Origin: JAGNNV01 sp039932395
Lineage (GTDB): Bacteria > Acidobacteriota > Vicinamibacteria > Fen-336 > JAGNNV01
Direction of reading: 5' to 3'
Length of the DNA: 8,759 bases
Assembly (NCBI GenBank): GCA_039932395.1
Contig: JBDTQB010000182.1
Span: 1 to 8,759, forward strand
Shown piece after piece: positions 1-6,703 of the stretch. Below the pieces are notes generated by a model. It did no database searches and was not told the origin of the DNA. It saw only the letters and a program-made list of their open reading frames with translations. Position 1 is the first letter of the stretch; each line of letters opens with the position of its first letter. Position numbers and translations under genes: made by a program.

Positions 1-1949
1 CCACCGGCTATCGCACGACCCAGGTTCTTGCCTGCCCGATCGTCTTCGAGAAGTACTTGCTTGGCGTCCTTCAGCTGATCAACAAGCGCGGCGGCACGGG
101 CTTCGGCCCCAAGGACGAAGAGGCTGCGGAAGAGCTCGCGAAGATCCTCGGCATCGCGTTCTACAACCAGCATCGCGCGGCCCGCAGCTCGAAGCCCACC
201 AAGTACGGCGCGCTCGTCGACAAGGGCGTGGTCTCTGAAAAGGACATCGAAGCCGCCGTCACCAAAGCGCGCGTGAATCAGGTCGACGTTTCGAAGATCC
301 TGATGGACGACTTCAAGGTGCCGAAGGAAGAAATCGGCAAGGCCATGGCGACGTTCTTCAACTGCAAGTTCTGGGCGCCGCCCGAGGGCTATCTGATGCC
401 GGAAGACATCAAGGGCCGGCTCACCATCGACTTCCTCAAGAAGAACATCTCGGCTCCGATCGAGAAGCGTGAAGGAACGCTCTTCGTCGCGGTCGAGGAT
501 CCCTACGATCTCACCCGCTGCGACGCCATCAAGGCGATGAATCTCTCGCCGCGCCATGAGTTTCTGGTCGCCCTCAAAGACGACATCCTGCAGTACCTTG
601 CGGCAAGCTACGGCGTTGGAGTCGCTCCCGGTTCACAACCCACCGCCGACGACACCGCCGACCTCGCGACCATCATCACCGAGCTCGGCTCCGGTGAGGA
701 GGGTGAAGTCGAAGGGGAAGAGGGCGCTCCCGGCGAGGCTGAGGCCGACGAGACCGATACCGCGATCGTCAAGCTCGCGAACAAGATCATCATCGAGGCC
801 TACAACAAGGGCACGTCCGACATTCATATCGAGCCCTACGGCAAGCAGGTTCCGACGGTGATCCGGTTCCGCATCGACGGCGATTGCATGAAGCATCTTG
901 AGGTGCCGCCCGCTCACCGCAACGCGCTGGTGCAGCGCTACAAGATCATGGCGAAGCTCGACATCTCCGAGCGGCGCAAGCCGCAGGACGGCAAGATCCG
1001 CTTCAAGGGTCCGATGGGCGTCATCGAACTCCGCGTCGCCACCATTCCCACCTCTGGCGGCAACGAAGACGTGGTCATGCGTATTCTCGCGGCCAGCAAA
1101 CCGCTGCCCATGGAGAAGATGGGTTTCTCCGACCGCAACCTCAAAGAGATGCAGGCGATCCTGTCGAAGCCGTACGGCATCGCCCTGGTCGTCGGTCCCA
1201 CCGGTTCCGGTAAGACCACCACGCTTCACTCCTGTCTCGGGTACATCAACACCGTCGACATGAAGATCTGGACCGCCGAGGACCCGGTCGAAATCACGCA
1301 GTACGGCCTGCGCCAGGTGCAGGTGTTTCCGAAGATCGGCTTCACCTTCGCCACCGCCATGAAGGCCTTCCTGCGCGCCGACCCCGACGTCATCATGGTC
1401 GGTGAAATGCGCGACCATGAAACCGCGGCGACCGGCATCGAAGCGTCCCTCACCGGTCACATGGTGCTCTCCACCCTCCACACCAACTCAGCGCCTGAAA
1501 CCATCACCCGTTTGATGGACATGGACATCGATCCCTTCAACTTCGCCGACGCGCTTCTTGGCATCATGGCCCAGCGCCTGGTGCGAACGCTCTGCAAAGA
1601 ATGCAAAGAAGGGTATTCGCCCGACCAGGCCGAATACGACGATCTCGTCCAGACCTATGGCGAGGAGTTCTGGCCAGAGCTCAACGCTCCTTTCGGCGAG
1701 CTGCAGCTCTTCCGTCCGAAGGGCTGCGGCAAGTGCAGCGGTTCGGGCTACAAGGGCCGCCTCGGTATCCATGAGCTCCTTGTCGCCACCGATGAGATGA
1801 AGCGGCTCATTCAGAAGAAAGCCAGCGTCGAGACGATGCGCGGCCAGGCCTTGAAGGACGGCATGCGCACGCTGCTCCAGGACGGTCTGATGAAGGCGGT
1901 CAAAGGACTGACCGACCAGAAGCAGGTTCGCGCGGTCTGCATCAAGTAA
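1..1949 (+). CDS. GAF-domain GspE/PilB-type secretion or type IV pilus assembly ATPase (5' partial)
   Basis: This is a hexameric cytoplasmic ATPase of the GspE/PulE/PilB family, which powers pilus extension or type II secretion. The frame is open from base 3, so the true start lies upstream; the TTG at 57 falls inside a GAF domain and is not the start. Numbering from that TTG, the order is: C-terminal part of a GAF domain (about 1-38, with LQLINKRGG and FGPKDEEAAEELA), a GspE-N/MshEN-like domain (about 48-185), an acidic linker (about 202-235), then the ATPase core. Core motifs are SDIHIEP (254-260), Walker A GPTGSGKT (380-387), the Asp box AEDPVE (E408, D409), Walker B with E450, and the His box (H468, H475). 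Two CxxC pairs (C513/C516 and C557/C560) form the zinc-binding tetrad usual in GspE/PilB. All catalytic elements look intact. Whether it serves pili or secretion cannot be told, because no other pilus or secretion gene is in the window. Confidence 0.95.
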   Translation, partial: TGYRTTQVLACPIVFEKYLLGVLQLINKRGGTGFGPKDEEAAEELAKILGIAFYNQHRAARSSKPTKYGALVDKGVVSEKDIEAAVTKARVNQVDVSKILMDDFKVPKEEIGKAMATFFNCKFWAPPEGYLMPEDIKGRLTIDFLKKNISAPIEKREGTLFVAVEDPYDLTRCDAIKAMNLSPRHEFLVALKDDILQYLAASYGVGVAPGSQPTADDTADLATIITELGSGEEGEVEGEEGAPGEAEADETDTAIVKLANKIIIEAYNKGTSDIHIEPYGKQVPTVIRFRIDGDCMKHLEVPPAHRNALVQRYKIMAKLDISERRKPQDGKIRFKGPMGVIELRVATIPTSGGNEDVVMRILAASKPLPMEKMGFSDRNLKEMQAILSKPYGIALVVGPTGSGKTTTLHSCLGYINTVDMKIWTAEDPVEITQYGLRQVQVFPKIGFTFATAMKAFLRADPDVIMVGEMRDHETAATGIEASLTGHMVLSTLHTNSAPETITRLMDMDIDPFNFADALLGIMAQRLVRTLCKECKEGYSPDQAEYDDLVQTYGEEFWPELNAPFGELQLFRPKGCGKCSGSGYKGRLGIHELLVATDEMKRLIQKKASVETMRGQALKDGMRTLLQDGLMKAVKGLTDQKQVRAVCIK

Positions 1950-1960
1950 GCAGGAACGCA

Positions 1961-2890
1961 GTGGCCCCCGCGTCGCGCGCCGCTCGCAAGCGGCCTTCGA
2001 AAACTGTGGATCCTGAGATGCCCCGTCTGGCCGGCCGCATGACCTCGTGTCAGGACGGGGTCGACAAGCTCGGCTGGAACGTCGGCGCGACCTACGCCTG
2101 TCACGGCGTTCGTGTCGGATTTCGCGCTAAGAACGCGGCGGCGCTCGCACAGCTTGTTTCGTGGCTGCCTCGGGCCATGACTCTGGCCACGCCGGGGGAT
2201 GTGCCTGTTCTGTACTCGTATCTTGAGGGCGGCGCGGCGCCTGGCTCGAAGGTCAAGCGCTTTCACATCCTCTACCGAAATTTCCTGCGTGTCGCCCGAT
2301 CGCTCGATCTGGACGATCTGCGCAGCGCCTTCGGCCGCGATCTCAATATGTACATCGGCGAGCACGCGAGCCGGCGGATTTTCGTGCACGCGGGTGTCGT
2401 GGCCATCGATGGCGCGGCCGTCCTGATTCCCGGCAAGAGCTTCTCCGGAAAGACCACCCTCACCAGGGCCCTGGTGGACAGGGGTGGCGTCTACTTCTCG
2501 GACGAGTACGCTGTCCTCGATTCGCGCGGGAACGTTTCCCCCTGGGCCGAGCCGCTTTCGATTCGCAAGAATGGCGCGCGCGAGTCGGGGGAGAAGCACT
2601 CCGCCGAATCGCTCGGAATGCAGACCGGTCGTGGTTCGTTGCCGGTGCGCCTCGTGGTCATGACGTCGTTCAAGGAGGGGCAACGCTTCAAGCCTCGGAC
2701 GGTCACGCCGGGTGCGGGAGCCCTGGGGCTTCTGGAGCACACGCTTCCCGCGCGCCGTCGTCCGGAAGCGGCGCTCAAGTCGCTCGCCTCCGCGGTGACG
2801 GGCGCGCGTATTCTTCACGGCCCGCGCGGAGACGCGGCGAAGGCAGCCGACGCGATCGTTCGCTACCTCGCCACCCCTCGTTCGGTCTGA
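1961..2890 (+). CDS. HPr kinase/phosphorylase-like P-loop protein (HprK-related)
   Basis: The 309-residue product resembles the C-terminal catalytic domain of HPr kinase, the fold shared with HprK-related kinases that act near PqqD proteins and in some lasso-peptide clusters. Visible signatures are FVHAGVVAIDG (141-151), a P-loop GKSFSGKTT (158-166, catalytic K164), GGVYFSDEYAVLD (175-187, with the acidic pair D181/E182), and a C-terminal RILHGPRGDAAKAADAIV stretch. The N-terminal 140 residues do not look like the normal HprK sensor domain, and no HPr gene is nearby, so sugar-PTS control is unlikely. The GTG at 1961 is preferred because AGGAA (1952-1956) precedes it. In-frame ATGs at 2018 and 2039 are alternatives with weaker sites. 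It starts 11 nt after the ATPase gene and ends in TGATG, overlapping the next start, so it is very likely co-transcribed. The substrate is unknown; phosphorylation of a peptide or small molecule is inference. Confidence 0.85.
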   Translation: MAPASRAARKRPSKTVDPEMPRLAGRMTSCQDGVDKLGWNVGATYACHGVRVGFRAKNAAALAQLVSWLPRAMTLATPGDVPVLYSYLEGGAAPGSKVKRFHILYRNFLRVARSLDLDDLRSAFGRDLNMYIGEHASRRIFVHAGVVAIDGAAVLIPGKSFSGKTTLTRALVDRGGVYFSDEYAVLDSRGNVSPWAEPLSIRKNGARESGEKHSAESLGMQTGRGSLPVRLVVMTSFKEGQRFKPRTVTPGAGALGLLEHTLPARRRPEAALKSLASAVTGARILHGPRGDAAKAADAIVRYLATPRSV

Positions 2891-4110
2891 TGCCGGTTCG
2901 TCGCGCTTCGAAAGCCCGACGTCCGCGGTTTTCGGTCGTGAGCATTGTTCGCAACGAGGCGTCGCGTCTTCCGCGTCTTCTCGAATCGCTCGCGCCATTT
3001 CGAGAGCGCGGCGGCGAGGTCGTCGTCCTTGATACCGGTAGCGAGGATGGAACTCCGGAGGTCGCGCGCGCTGCCGGGTGCCGCGTCTTCGTCGAAGCTC
3101 GTCGTTTCCGCGGTCGGCTAACTGCGCTCCAGGCGTCACGACTCAACGCCGCGTTCATGAAGGGAGGCGAAGGACCCTTCCTGCGGGCCGGCCAGCCTCT
3201 TTTCAACTTTGGCGACGCCAGAGCGCACGCGGCGTCTCTCGCCCAGAACCGTTTCCAGTTCGCGGTGGACGGCGGAGACACCGTGGACGCGATCGACGTG
3301 GACGCGCTCGATGCCGTTGTTCATTCCGGCGCGCATTCCGTGGGTCACTTTGAGACCCGCACCCAGAGTCCTATCGGCTGGCACATTGGAATGCGCGAGT
3401 ACTTCTCCGACCAACGCGTCATGAAGTGGCATGGACGCTCTCACCAGTATCTGAAACCTCGCCCGGGTGCGGCTCCCGGTGCTCCAATGCGTCTGACTCG
3501 ACAGCAACTTCTGGTGAGCCACCACACGGACCTGGATAAACCGCGCGACTTCCAGCTCGCGGGAATGGCGCTCGATGCGCTCGCCCAACCCGACTTCCCG
3601 CGCCCCTCTTTCTACTTGAGCCGGGCGCTGACCGTGTTGGGTTTCCATCGCTCGGCCATGGACCTGGCGCTCAGCCTGGACCGATCGGAGGTCGCGGCCA
3701 GTGTCCGATCCGCGGCCCTCTGTTTCGCGGCACGATGTGTCGCCTTCATTGGCCGGCCCCCGGATGAAAGCGAGGCCCTTCTCTTTCGCGCCGTCCTCCG
3801 CGATCCTACAAGCCGCGATCCCTGGTTGCGCCTGGCCACGCGCGCCATGGCGCAAGGCGACATGCAGGCGGCCGCTTCACTCGCGCAGGCGGCGCTGGCG
3901 GTTCCGGCGCGCGCGACCCTGTCGGAGCCGGAAGAAAACCTGGGAGAGTTCCCGCACGCGATCCTGTATTGGTCGCTCCTCTGGCTTGGTCGCAAGGAAG
4001 AGGCACGAGGGCACTACGAGCGCTGCCTGGAGCTCGATCCCGGCAACGCCACGTATCGCGGTCACGCGGGGTTGTTCGGAGGGACCTCGTTGAAAGGGGC
4101 ATCGAGTTGA
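2890..4110 (+). CDS. GT-A (family 2-like) glycosyltransferase with C-terminal TPR-like repeats, copy 1
   Basis: The 406-residue product starts with the family-2 nucleotide-sugar fold: FSVVSIVRNEASRLPRLLESL (from residue 14), then GGEVVVLDTGSEDGT (41-55). Where the usual metal-binding DxD(E) is expected there is VDGGD (126-130), with Asp at the first and fourth places but Gly at the third. A conserved KWHGRSHQYL (179-188) and HHTDLDK (211-217) follow. This layout recalls SunS-like and TPR-linked family-2 glycosyltransferases. From about residue 239 onward there are roughly four TPR-like helical pairs; the clearest is AILYWSLLWLGRKEEA to LDPGN (357-386). No signal peptide or membrane segment is seen, so it should be cytoplasmic. 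Its ATG shares one base with the upstream TGA, implying translational coupling. Donor and acceptor are unknown; protein, peptide or surface-glycan modification are all possible. Confidence 0.85.
   Translation: MPVRRASKARRPRFSVVSIVRNEASRLPRLLESLAPFRERGGEVVVLDTGSEDGTPEVARAAGCRVFVEARRFRGRLTALQASRLNAAFMKGGEGPFLRAGQPLFNFGDARAHAASLAQNRFQFAVDGGDTVDAIDVDALDAVVHSGAHSVGHFETRTQSPIGWHIGMREYFSDQRVMKWHGRSHQYLKPRPGAAPGAPMRLTRQQLLVSHHTDLDKPRDFQLAGMALDALAQPDFPRPSFYLSRALTVLGFHRSAMDLALSLDRSEVAASVRSAALCFAARCVAFIGRPPDESEALLFRAVLRDPTSRDPWLRLATRAMAQGDMQAAASLAQAALAVPARATLSEPEENLGEFPHAILYWSLLWLGRKEEARGHYERCLELDPGNATYRGHAGLFGGTSLKGASS
3979..3998 (+). repeat. Direct repeat, copy A (within the glycosyltransferase TPR region)
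   Basis: A 20-base stretch beginning CTCTGGCTTGG and ending GCAAGGA is identical to 5214-5233 and encodes the LWLGRK(E/D) part of the last TPR. The near-identity extends a few bases each side with single mismatches. It marks the tandem duplication of the two glycosyltransferase genes. Confidence 0.8.
4093..4099 (+). promoter_or_regulatory. Ribosome binding site for the second glycosyltransferase
   Basis: AAAGGGG ends 7 nt before the TTG at 4107, inside the 3' end of the preceding gene. It decides between the possible starts of the downstream gene: the far-upstream TTG at 3969 lies deep inside the previous coding region, and the GTG at 4140 has only an AAAGG directly abutting it. Confidence 0.6.
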
Positions 4111-5342
4111 CGCCCTCCTCGCGCAAACCTGCATTAAAGGTGCGCGGCCACAAGCCCGCTTTCTCCGTGGTCACGATCGTTCGGAATGAGAGCCATCGTC
4201 TCCCAACCCTCCTGGCATCTCTTCACGCGTTTCGCGCTCAGGGCGGGGAAGTCGTGGTCCTCGACACGGGGAGCACCGACAACACTGTCCAGGTCGCGCG
4301 CGATGCCGGATGCGTGGTCTCTCTGGCTCCGCGTCGGTTCAACCGGATGTTGAGCAAAGACCAGGCGAACCGTATCAATGGCGAGTTTGCGACAGCCGGA
4401 GAAGGACCGCTGGTTCACGCGGGTGATCGTTTTTTCAACGTCGCCGATGCGCGCAATGCCGCGGATCGGCTCGCGAAGCATCCGTTCATCCTCGCCGTCG
4501 ATGCGAGCGACGTCATCGAAGCGATGGACCTGACGCTCATCAGCGCCGCCATCCGATCCGGCGACGCGGAAGTGCTGCCCTTCGAGACACGCCGGCTGCA
4601 CCAAGGGCAATGGGTGATGGAACTGCGCGACTACTTCCACGATCGGCGGACGGCTAAGTGGAGCGGTCGAGCGCACAACTTCCTCCGTTCTCGACAGGGC
4701 CTGCGAAGGCTGACCATGGCGCCCCTCTCTCCTGCTCATTTCCGCGTCACCCACACGACGGATGAAACGAAGAACCGCGGCTATCAGTTGACGGGACTCG
4801 CCCTCGATGTTTTGGACTCGCCTAGCGACGCTCATCGACGTCTGCTGTTCGCCTACGAACTGAGCTCACGAGGACATTTCCAGTCGGCGATTGCTCTGTT
4901 CCAGTCGGTCGATCACGATGGAGCCGCGCCGCGCATCCGCTCCGCGGCACTCAGTGCCGTGGCCTCCTGCCTGGTCTCACTTGGCCAGGGCGGCTCGGAT
5001 GCAGTGAGCGGCCTGCTTTTTGAAGCGACTCGTCGTGACTCATCCCATCGTGGCCCGTGGCTTCAACTTGCGCGTGCCGCGCTGGGCGAAGGCCAGTTCG
5101 CCCTGGCGGTTTCGCATGCAATGGCGGCGCTTGCGATCGCGCCCCGCGTCTCTTCCACGGAGCTTGATCAGAATCTGCGCGAAGCGCCGCACGAAATTCT
5201 CTACTGGGCGCTGCTCTGGCTTGGTCGCAAGGACGAGGCCCGCGAACACTTCAGAATCTGCCTGCAGCTCGCGCCCGATAAGCCCGTCTACGCCGAACAC
5301 GCGCGCTTCTTGTCGCCGGAGCGACAAAGGGGCGGCGTCTAG
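4107..5342 (+). CDS. GT-A (family 2-like) glycosyltransferase with C-terminal TPR-like repeats, copy 2
   Basis: This is a paralogue of the preceding gene over its whole length. From the TTG at 4107 it is 411 residues, with FSVVTIVRNESHRLPTLLASL (from 19), GGEVVVLDTGSTDNT (46-60), and VDASD (131-135) at the expected DxD site, so again Asp-x-x-Asp. KWSGRAHNFL (184-193) and a THTTDETK motif (215-222) follow, then TPR-like helices ending in EILYWALLWLGRKDEAREHF (363-382). The TTG overlaps the upstream stop as TTGA and has AAAGGGG 7 nt ahead, so it is the best start; GTG at 4140 is the alternative. The pair most likely arose by tandem duplication and may add successive sugars or act on different acceptors. 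It ends 4 nt from the stop of the convergent PqqD-knottin gene, leaving no room for a terminator between them. Confidence 0.85.
   Translation: MTPSSRKPALKVRGHKPAFSVVTIVRNESHRLPTLLASLHAFRAQGGEVVVLDTGSTDNTVQVARDAGCVVSLAPRRFNRMLSKDQANRINGEFATAGEGPLVHAGDRFFNVADARNAADRLAKHPFILAVDASDVIEAMDLTLISAAIRSGDAEVLPFETRRLHQGQWVMELRDYFHDRRTAKWSGRAHNFLRSRQGLRRLTMAPLSPAHFRVTHTTDETKNRGYQLTGLALDVLDSPSDAHRRLLFAYELSSRGHFQSAIALFQSVDHDGAAPRIRSAALSAVASCLVSLGQGGSDAVSGLLFEATRRDSSHRGPWLQLARAALGEGQFALAVSHAMAALAIAPRVSSTELDQNLREAPHEILYWALLWLGRKDEAREHFRICLQLAPDKPVYAEHARFLSPERQRGGV
5214..5233 (+). repeat. Direct repeat, copy B (within the glycosyltransferase TPR region)
   Basis: This is the second copy of the 20-base identity found at 3979-3998, about 1.24 kb downstream in the paralogous gene and in the same codon register. 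Recombination between the two would fuse the glycosyltransferases into one hybrid gene in frame. Confidence 0.8.
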
Positions 5343-5346
5343 AGCC

Positions 5347-5817
5347 CTAAAGGCACTCGAAGGTGGAGGTTCCCGTCTGTATGCAACTCAGGCCGTAGCA
5401 GCAATCGCTCGTATACGTGCAGGCGCCATAGAGCGGCGCGCAACTCGCGGCGGCGGCCGCGGAGGGAACGCTGATGCTGGCGACGACCGGCAACAGACCC
5501 ACCGCAAGCCCCTTCAGGACGGAGCGACGGGGAAGGGACGCTGCGAACTCGGGCTGGAGAAGGCCAGCGGCAGCCAGTTCATTGAGCGCAGCATCGACGA
5601 GTGCCGGCTGAGCCGTCTTTCCGAGTGTTTTAGTCATGTGCGTCGCGATACCGACACGGTCGTGCTTGCCATCAAGCTTCTCGAAAACCAGCGCGGCTGT
5701 ACGGTTGAGGGAGTGAGCGCGGTGAGAGGCACGGTCGTAAACGATGGTCTCGTCGCCCAGAGACTGGACGATCAGATCATTTCGTCGTTCCGGAACGGTG
5801 ATCTTCTTACTCGGCAT
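5347..5817 (-). CDS. PqqD-like protein with internal Tat signal and C-terminal cystine-knot-like peptide
   Basis: The 156-residue product has three parts. Residues about 8-92 resemble a PqqD peptide-chaperone fold (DLIVQSLGDETIVYD, AHSLNRTAALVFEKLDG, and a C-terminal LAAAGLL helix). PqqD proteins bind the leader of ribosomal peptides and present them to modifying enzymes. Residues 96-125 look like an internal Tat export segment: PRRSVLKG, a hydrophobic run, then PSAAAAA. Residues 126-155 hold all six cysteines (126, 133, 139, 140, 145, 155), spaced C-x6-C-x5-CC-x4-C-x9-C, which fits the inhibitor-cystine-knot pattern. So the chaperone-like domain may act as a built-in leader for an exported disulfide-rich peptide. 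The ATG at 5815-5817 has GAGGAG (5824-5829) 6 nt ahead and a candidate promoter. The gene converges on the glycosyltransferase operon with a 4-nt gap. The domain calls are by eye; the biological activity is unknown. Confidence 0.85.
   Translation of the reverse strand: MPSKKITVPERRNDLIVQSLGDETIVYDRASHRAHSLNRTAALVFEKLDGKHDRVGIATHMTKTLGKTAQPALVDAALNELAAAGLLQPEFAASLPRRSVLKGLAVGLLPVVASISVPSAAAAASCAPLYGACTYTSDCCYGLSCIQTGTSTFECL
5353..5442 (-). other. Six-cysteine knottin-like segment of the PqqD fusion
   Basis: These codons encode residues 126-155, from the first to the sixth cysteine. The loop sizes 6, 5, 0, 4 and 9 lie within the general inhibitor-cystine-knot range seen in toxins and plant or fungal knottins. 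The segment is polar and small-residue rich (Gly, Ser, Thr, Tyr) and ends one residue before the stop. No cysteine occurs elsewhere in the protein, so the cysteines are confined to the part predicted to be exported to an oxidising compartment. Confidence 0.7.
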
Positions 5818-5823
5818 TCGACA

Positions 5824-5829
5824 CTCCTC
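5824..5829 (-). promoter_or_regulatory. Strong ribosome binding site (GAGGAG) of the PqqD-knottin gene
   Basis: GAGGAG on the minus strand lies 6 nt before the ATG at 5815-5817. It is one of the best Shine-Dalgarno matches in the window and fixes this start. Confidence 0.75.
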
Positions 5830-5836
5830 GCGGGGA

Positions 5837-5866
5837 AGTATCTGTTCTGCCTGCCGATGCTGTCAA
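5837..5866 (-). promoter_or_regulatory. Candidate sigma-70 promoter of the PqqD-knottin gene
   Basis: On the minus strand a perfect TTGACA (5861-5866) is followed after 18 nt by GATACT (5837-5842), which matches four of six -10 consensus bases. Transcription would begin near 5830, leaving a leader of only about 13 nt that just includes the GAGGAG ribosome binding site at 5824-5829. The very short leader is a reason for caution. Confidence 0.5.
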
Positions 5867-5879
5867 GCAAGCCCGGATT

Positions 5880-5891
5880 GAGCGCGCGCTC
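5880..5891. repeat. Perfect 12-base palindrome in the divergent intergenic region
   Basis: GAGCGCGCGCTC reads the same on both strands. It sits between the divergent PqqD-knottin and exonuclease III genes, 14 nt upstream of the candidate -35 box and 20 nt before the exonuclease start. It could be an operator, but short GC palindromes arise easily in GC-rich DNA. Confidence 0.35.
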
Positions 5892-5911
5892 GGTAAAGTG
5901 GCCCGCCCGCC

Positions 5912-6697
5912 ATGAGGATCGCGACCTACAACATCAACGGGATCAATGGCCGTCTCACCAATTTGCTCGCCTGGCTCACCGAGACTCAACCAGATGTCGT
6001 TTGTCTGCAGGAACTGAAAGCGCCAGACTCCGGCTTCCCGATCGCGGCGATTCGCGCCGCCGGATACAGCGCCGTCTGGCACGGCCAGACGAACTGGAAC
6101 GGCGTCGCGATCCTCGCTCGGGGCGCCGACCCGATTGAAACTCGGCGCGGCCTTCAGGGCGACCCGGATGACACCCACAGTCGCTATATCGAGGCTGCCA
6201 TCGGCGGCATCCTCGTCGGATGTCTCTACGTTCCGAACGGCAATCCCTGGCCCGGCCCGAAGTTCGACTACAAGCTTCGCTGGTTCGATAGGCTCGCGGA
6301 ACACGCGAAGAATCTCCTCGCCACTGGCGCCCCGGTGGTTCTGGCGGGCGACTACAACGTCATGCCGACCGATCTCGACGTTTACACCCCGGAAAAGTGG
6401 ACCGACAACGCCCTCTTCCGCCCCGAAGTGCGCGAAGCGTATCGGCAGCTGGTCGCGCAAGGCTGGACCGACGCGATCCGAACGCTTCATCCGCGTGACC
6501 GGGTCTACACATTCTGGAAGTACTTCCGAAACGCGTTCGCCCGTGACGCGGGTCTGCGCATTGATCATTTCCTGTTGAGCCCCGCGGTGAGGGGTCGCCT
6601 TGTAAGCGCGGGCGTCGACCGGAACGTTCGCGGGGAGGACCACGCGAGCGATCACGCCCCCGCCTGGATCGAACTCAAGGACGGCGAAGCGGCCTGA
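5912..6697 (+). CDS. xth: Exodeoxyribonuclease III (class II AP endonuclease)
   Basis: This 261-residue DNA repair enzyme of the exonuclease III/APE1 family cleaves at abasic sites and removes nucleotides 3' to 5' from duplex DNA in base-excision repair. The family motifs are all present: MRIATYNINGI (N7), VVCLQELK (metal ligand E34), LYVPNG (Y106), LAGDYNV (D147, N149), GLRIDHFLLSP (D218) and the C-terminal SDHAP (D247, H248). The length is normal for the family (about 250-270). The ATG at 5912 gives the expected N-terminus, although no clear Shine-Dalgarno precedes it; the upstream bases are mostly C and G. It is divergent from the PqqD gene with a 94-nt gap, and convergent with the next gene, with only 6 nt between stops. 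It is probably a housekeeping gene unrelated to the peptide locus. Confidence 0.95.
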   Translation: MRIATYNINGINGRLTNLLAWLTETQPDVVCLQELKAPDSGFPIAAIRAAGYSAVWHGQTNWNGVAILARGADPIETRRGLQGDPDDTHSRYIEAAIGGILVGCLYVPNGNPWPGPKFDYKLRWFDRLAEHAKNLLATGAPVVLAGDYNVMPTDLDVYTPEKWTDNALFRPEVREAYRQLVAQGWTDAIRTLHPRDRVYTFWKYFRNAFARDAGLRIDHFLLSPAVRGRLVSAGVDRNVRGEDHASDHAPAWIELKDGEAA

Positions 6698-6703
6698 TGC
6701 TTT

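Noticed and set aside
1811..3139. 442-residue minus-strand open frame
   Set aside because: It lies antisense to the ATPase end, the HprK-like gene and the first glycosyltransferase. Its product is Arg/Gly/His-rich with no recognisable motif, while the plus-strand proteins have clear family motifs. It is a GC-rich shadow.
3969..4106. Upstream TTG at 3969 as the start of the second glycosyltransferase
   Set aside because: It would overlap the previous gene by 142 bases and add about 46 residues with no counterpart in the paralogue. TTG at 4107 with its ribosome binding site and stop-codon overlap fits better.
5020..6138. 372-residue plus-strand open frame across the PqqD gene
   Set aside because: It overlaps the second glycosyltransferase out of frame, runs antisense through the PqqD-knottin gene and into exonuclease III out of frame. 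Its composition is Arg-rich and it has no motifs.
5807..6655. 282-residue minus-strand frame opposite exonuclease III
   Set aside because: The plus strand encodes a complete exonuclease III with all catalytic residues; the antisense frame has none of its own.
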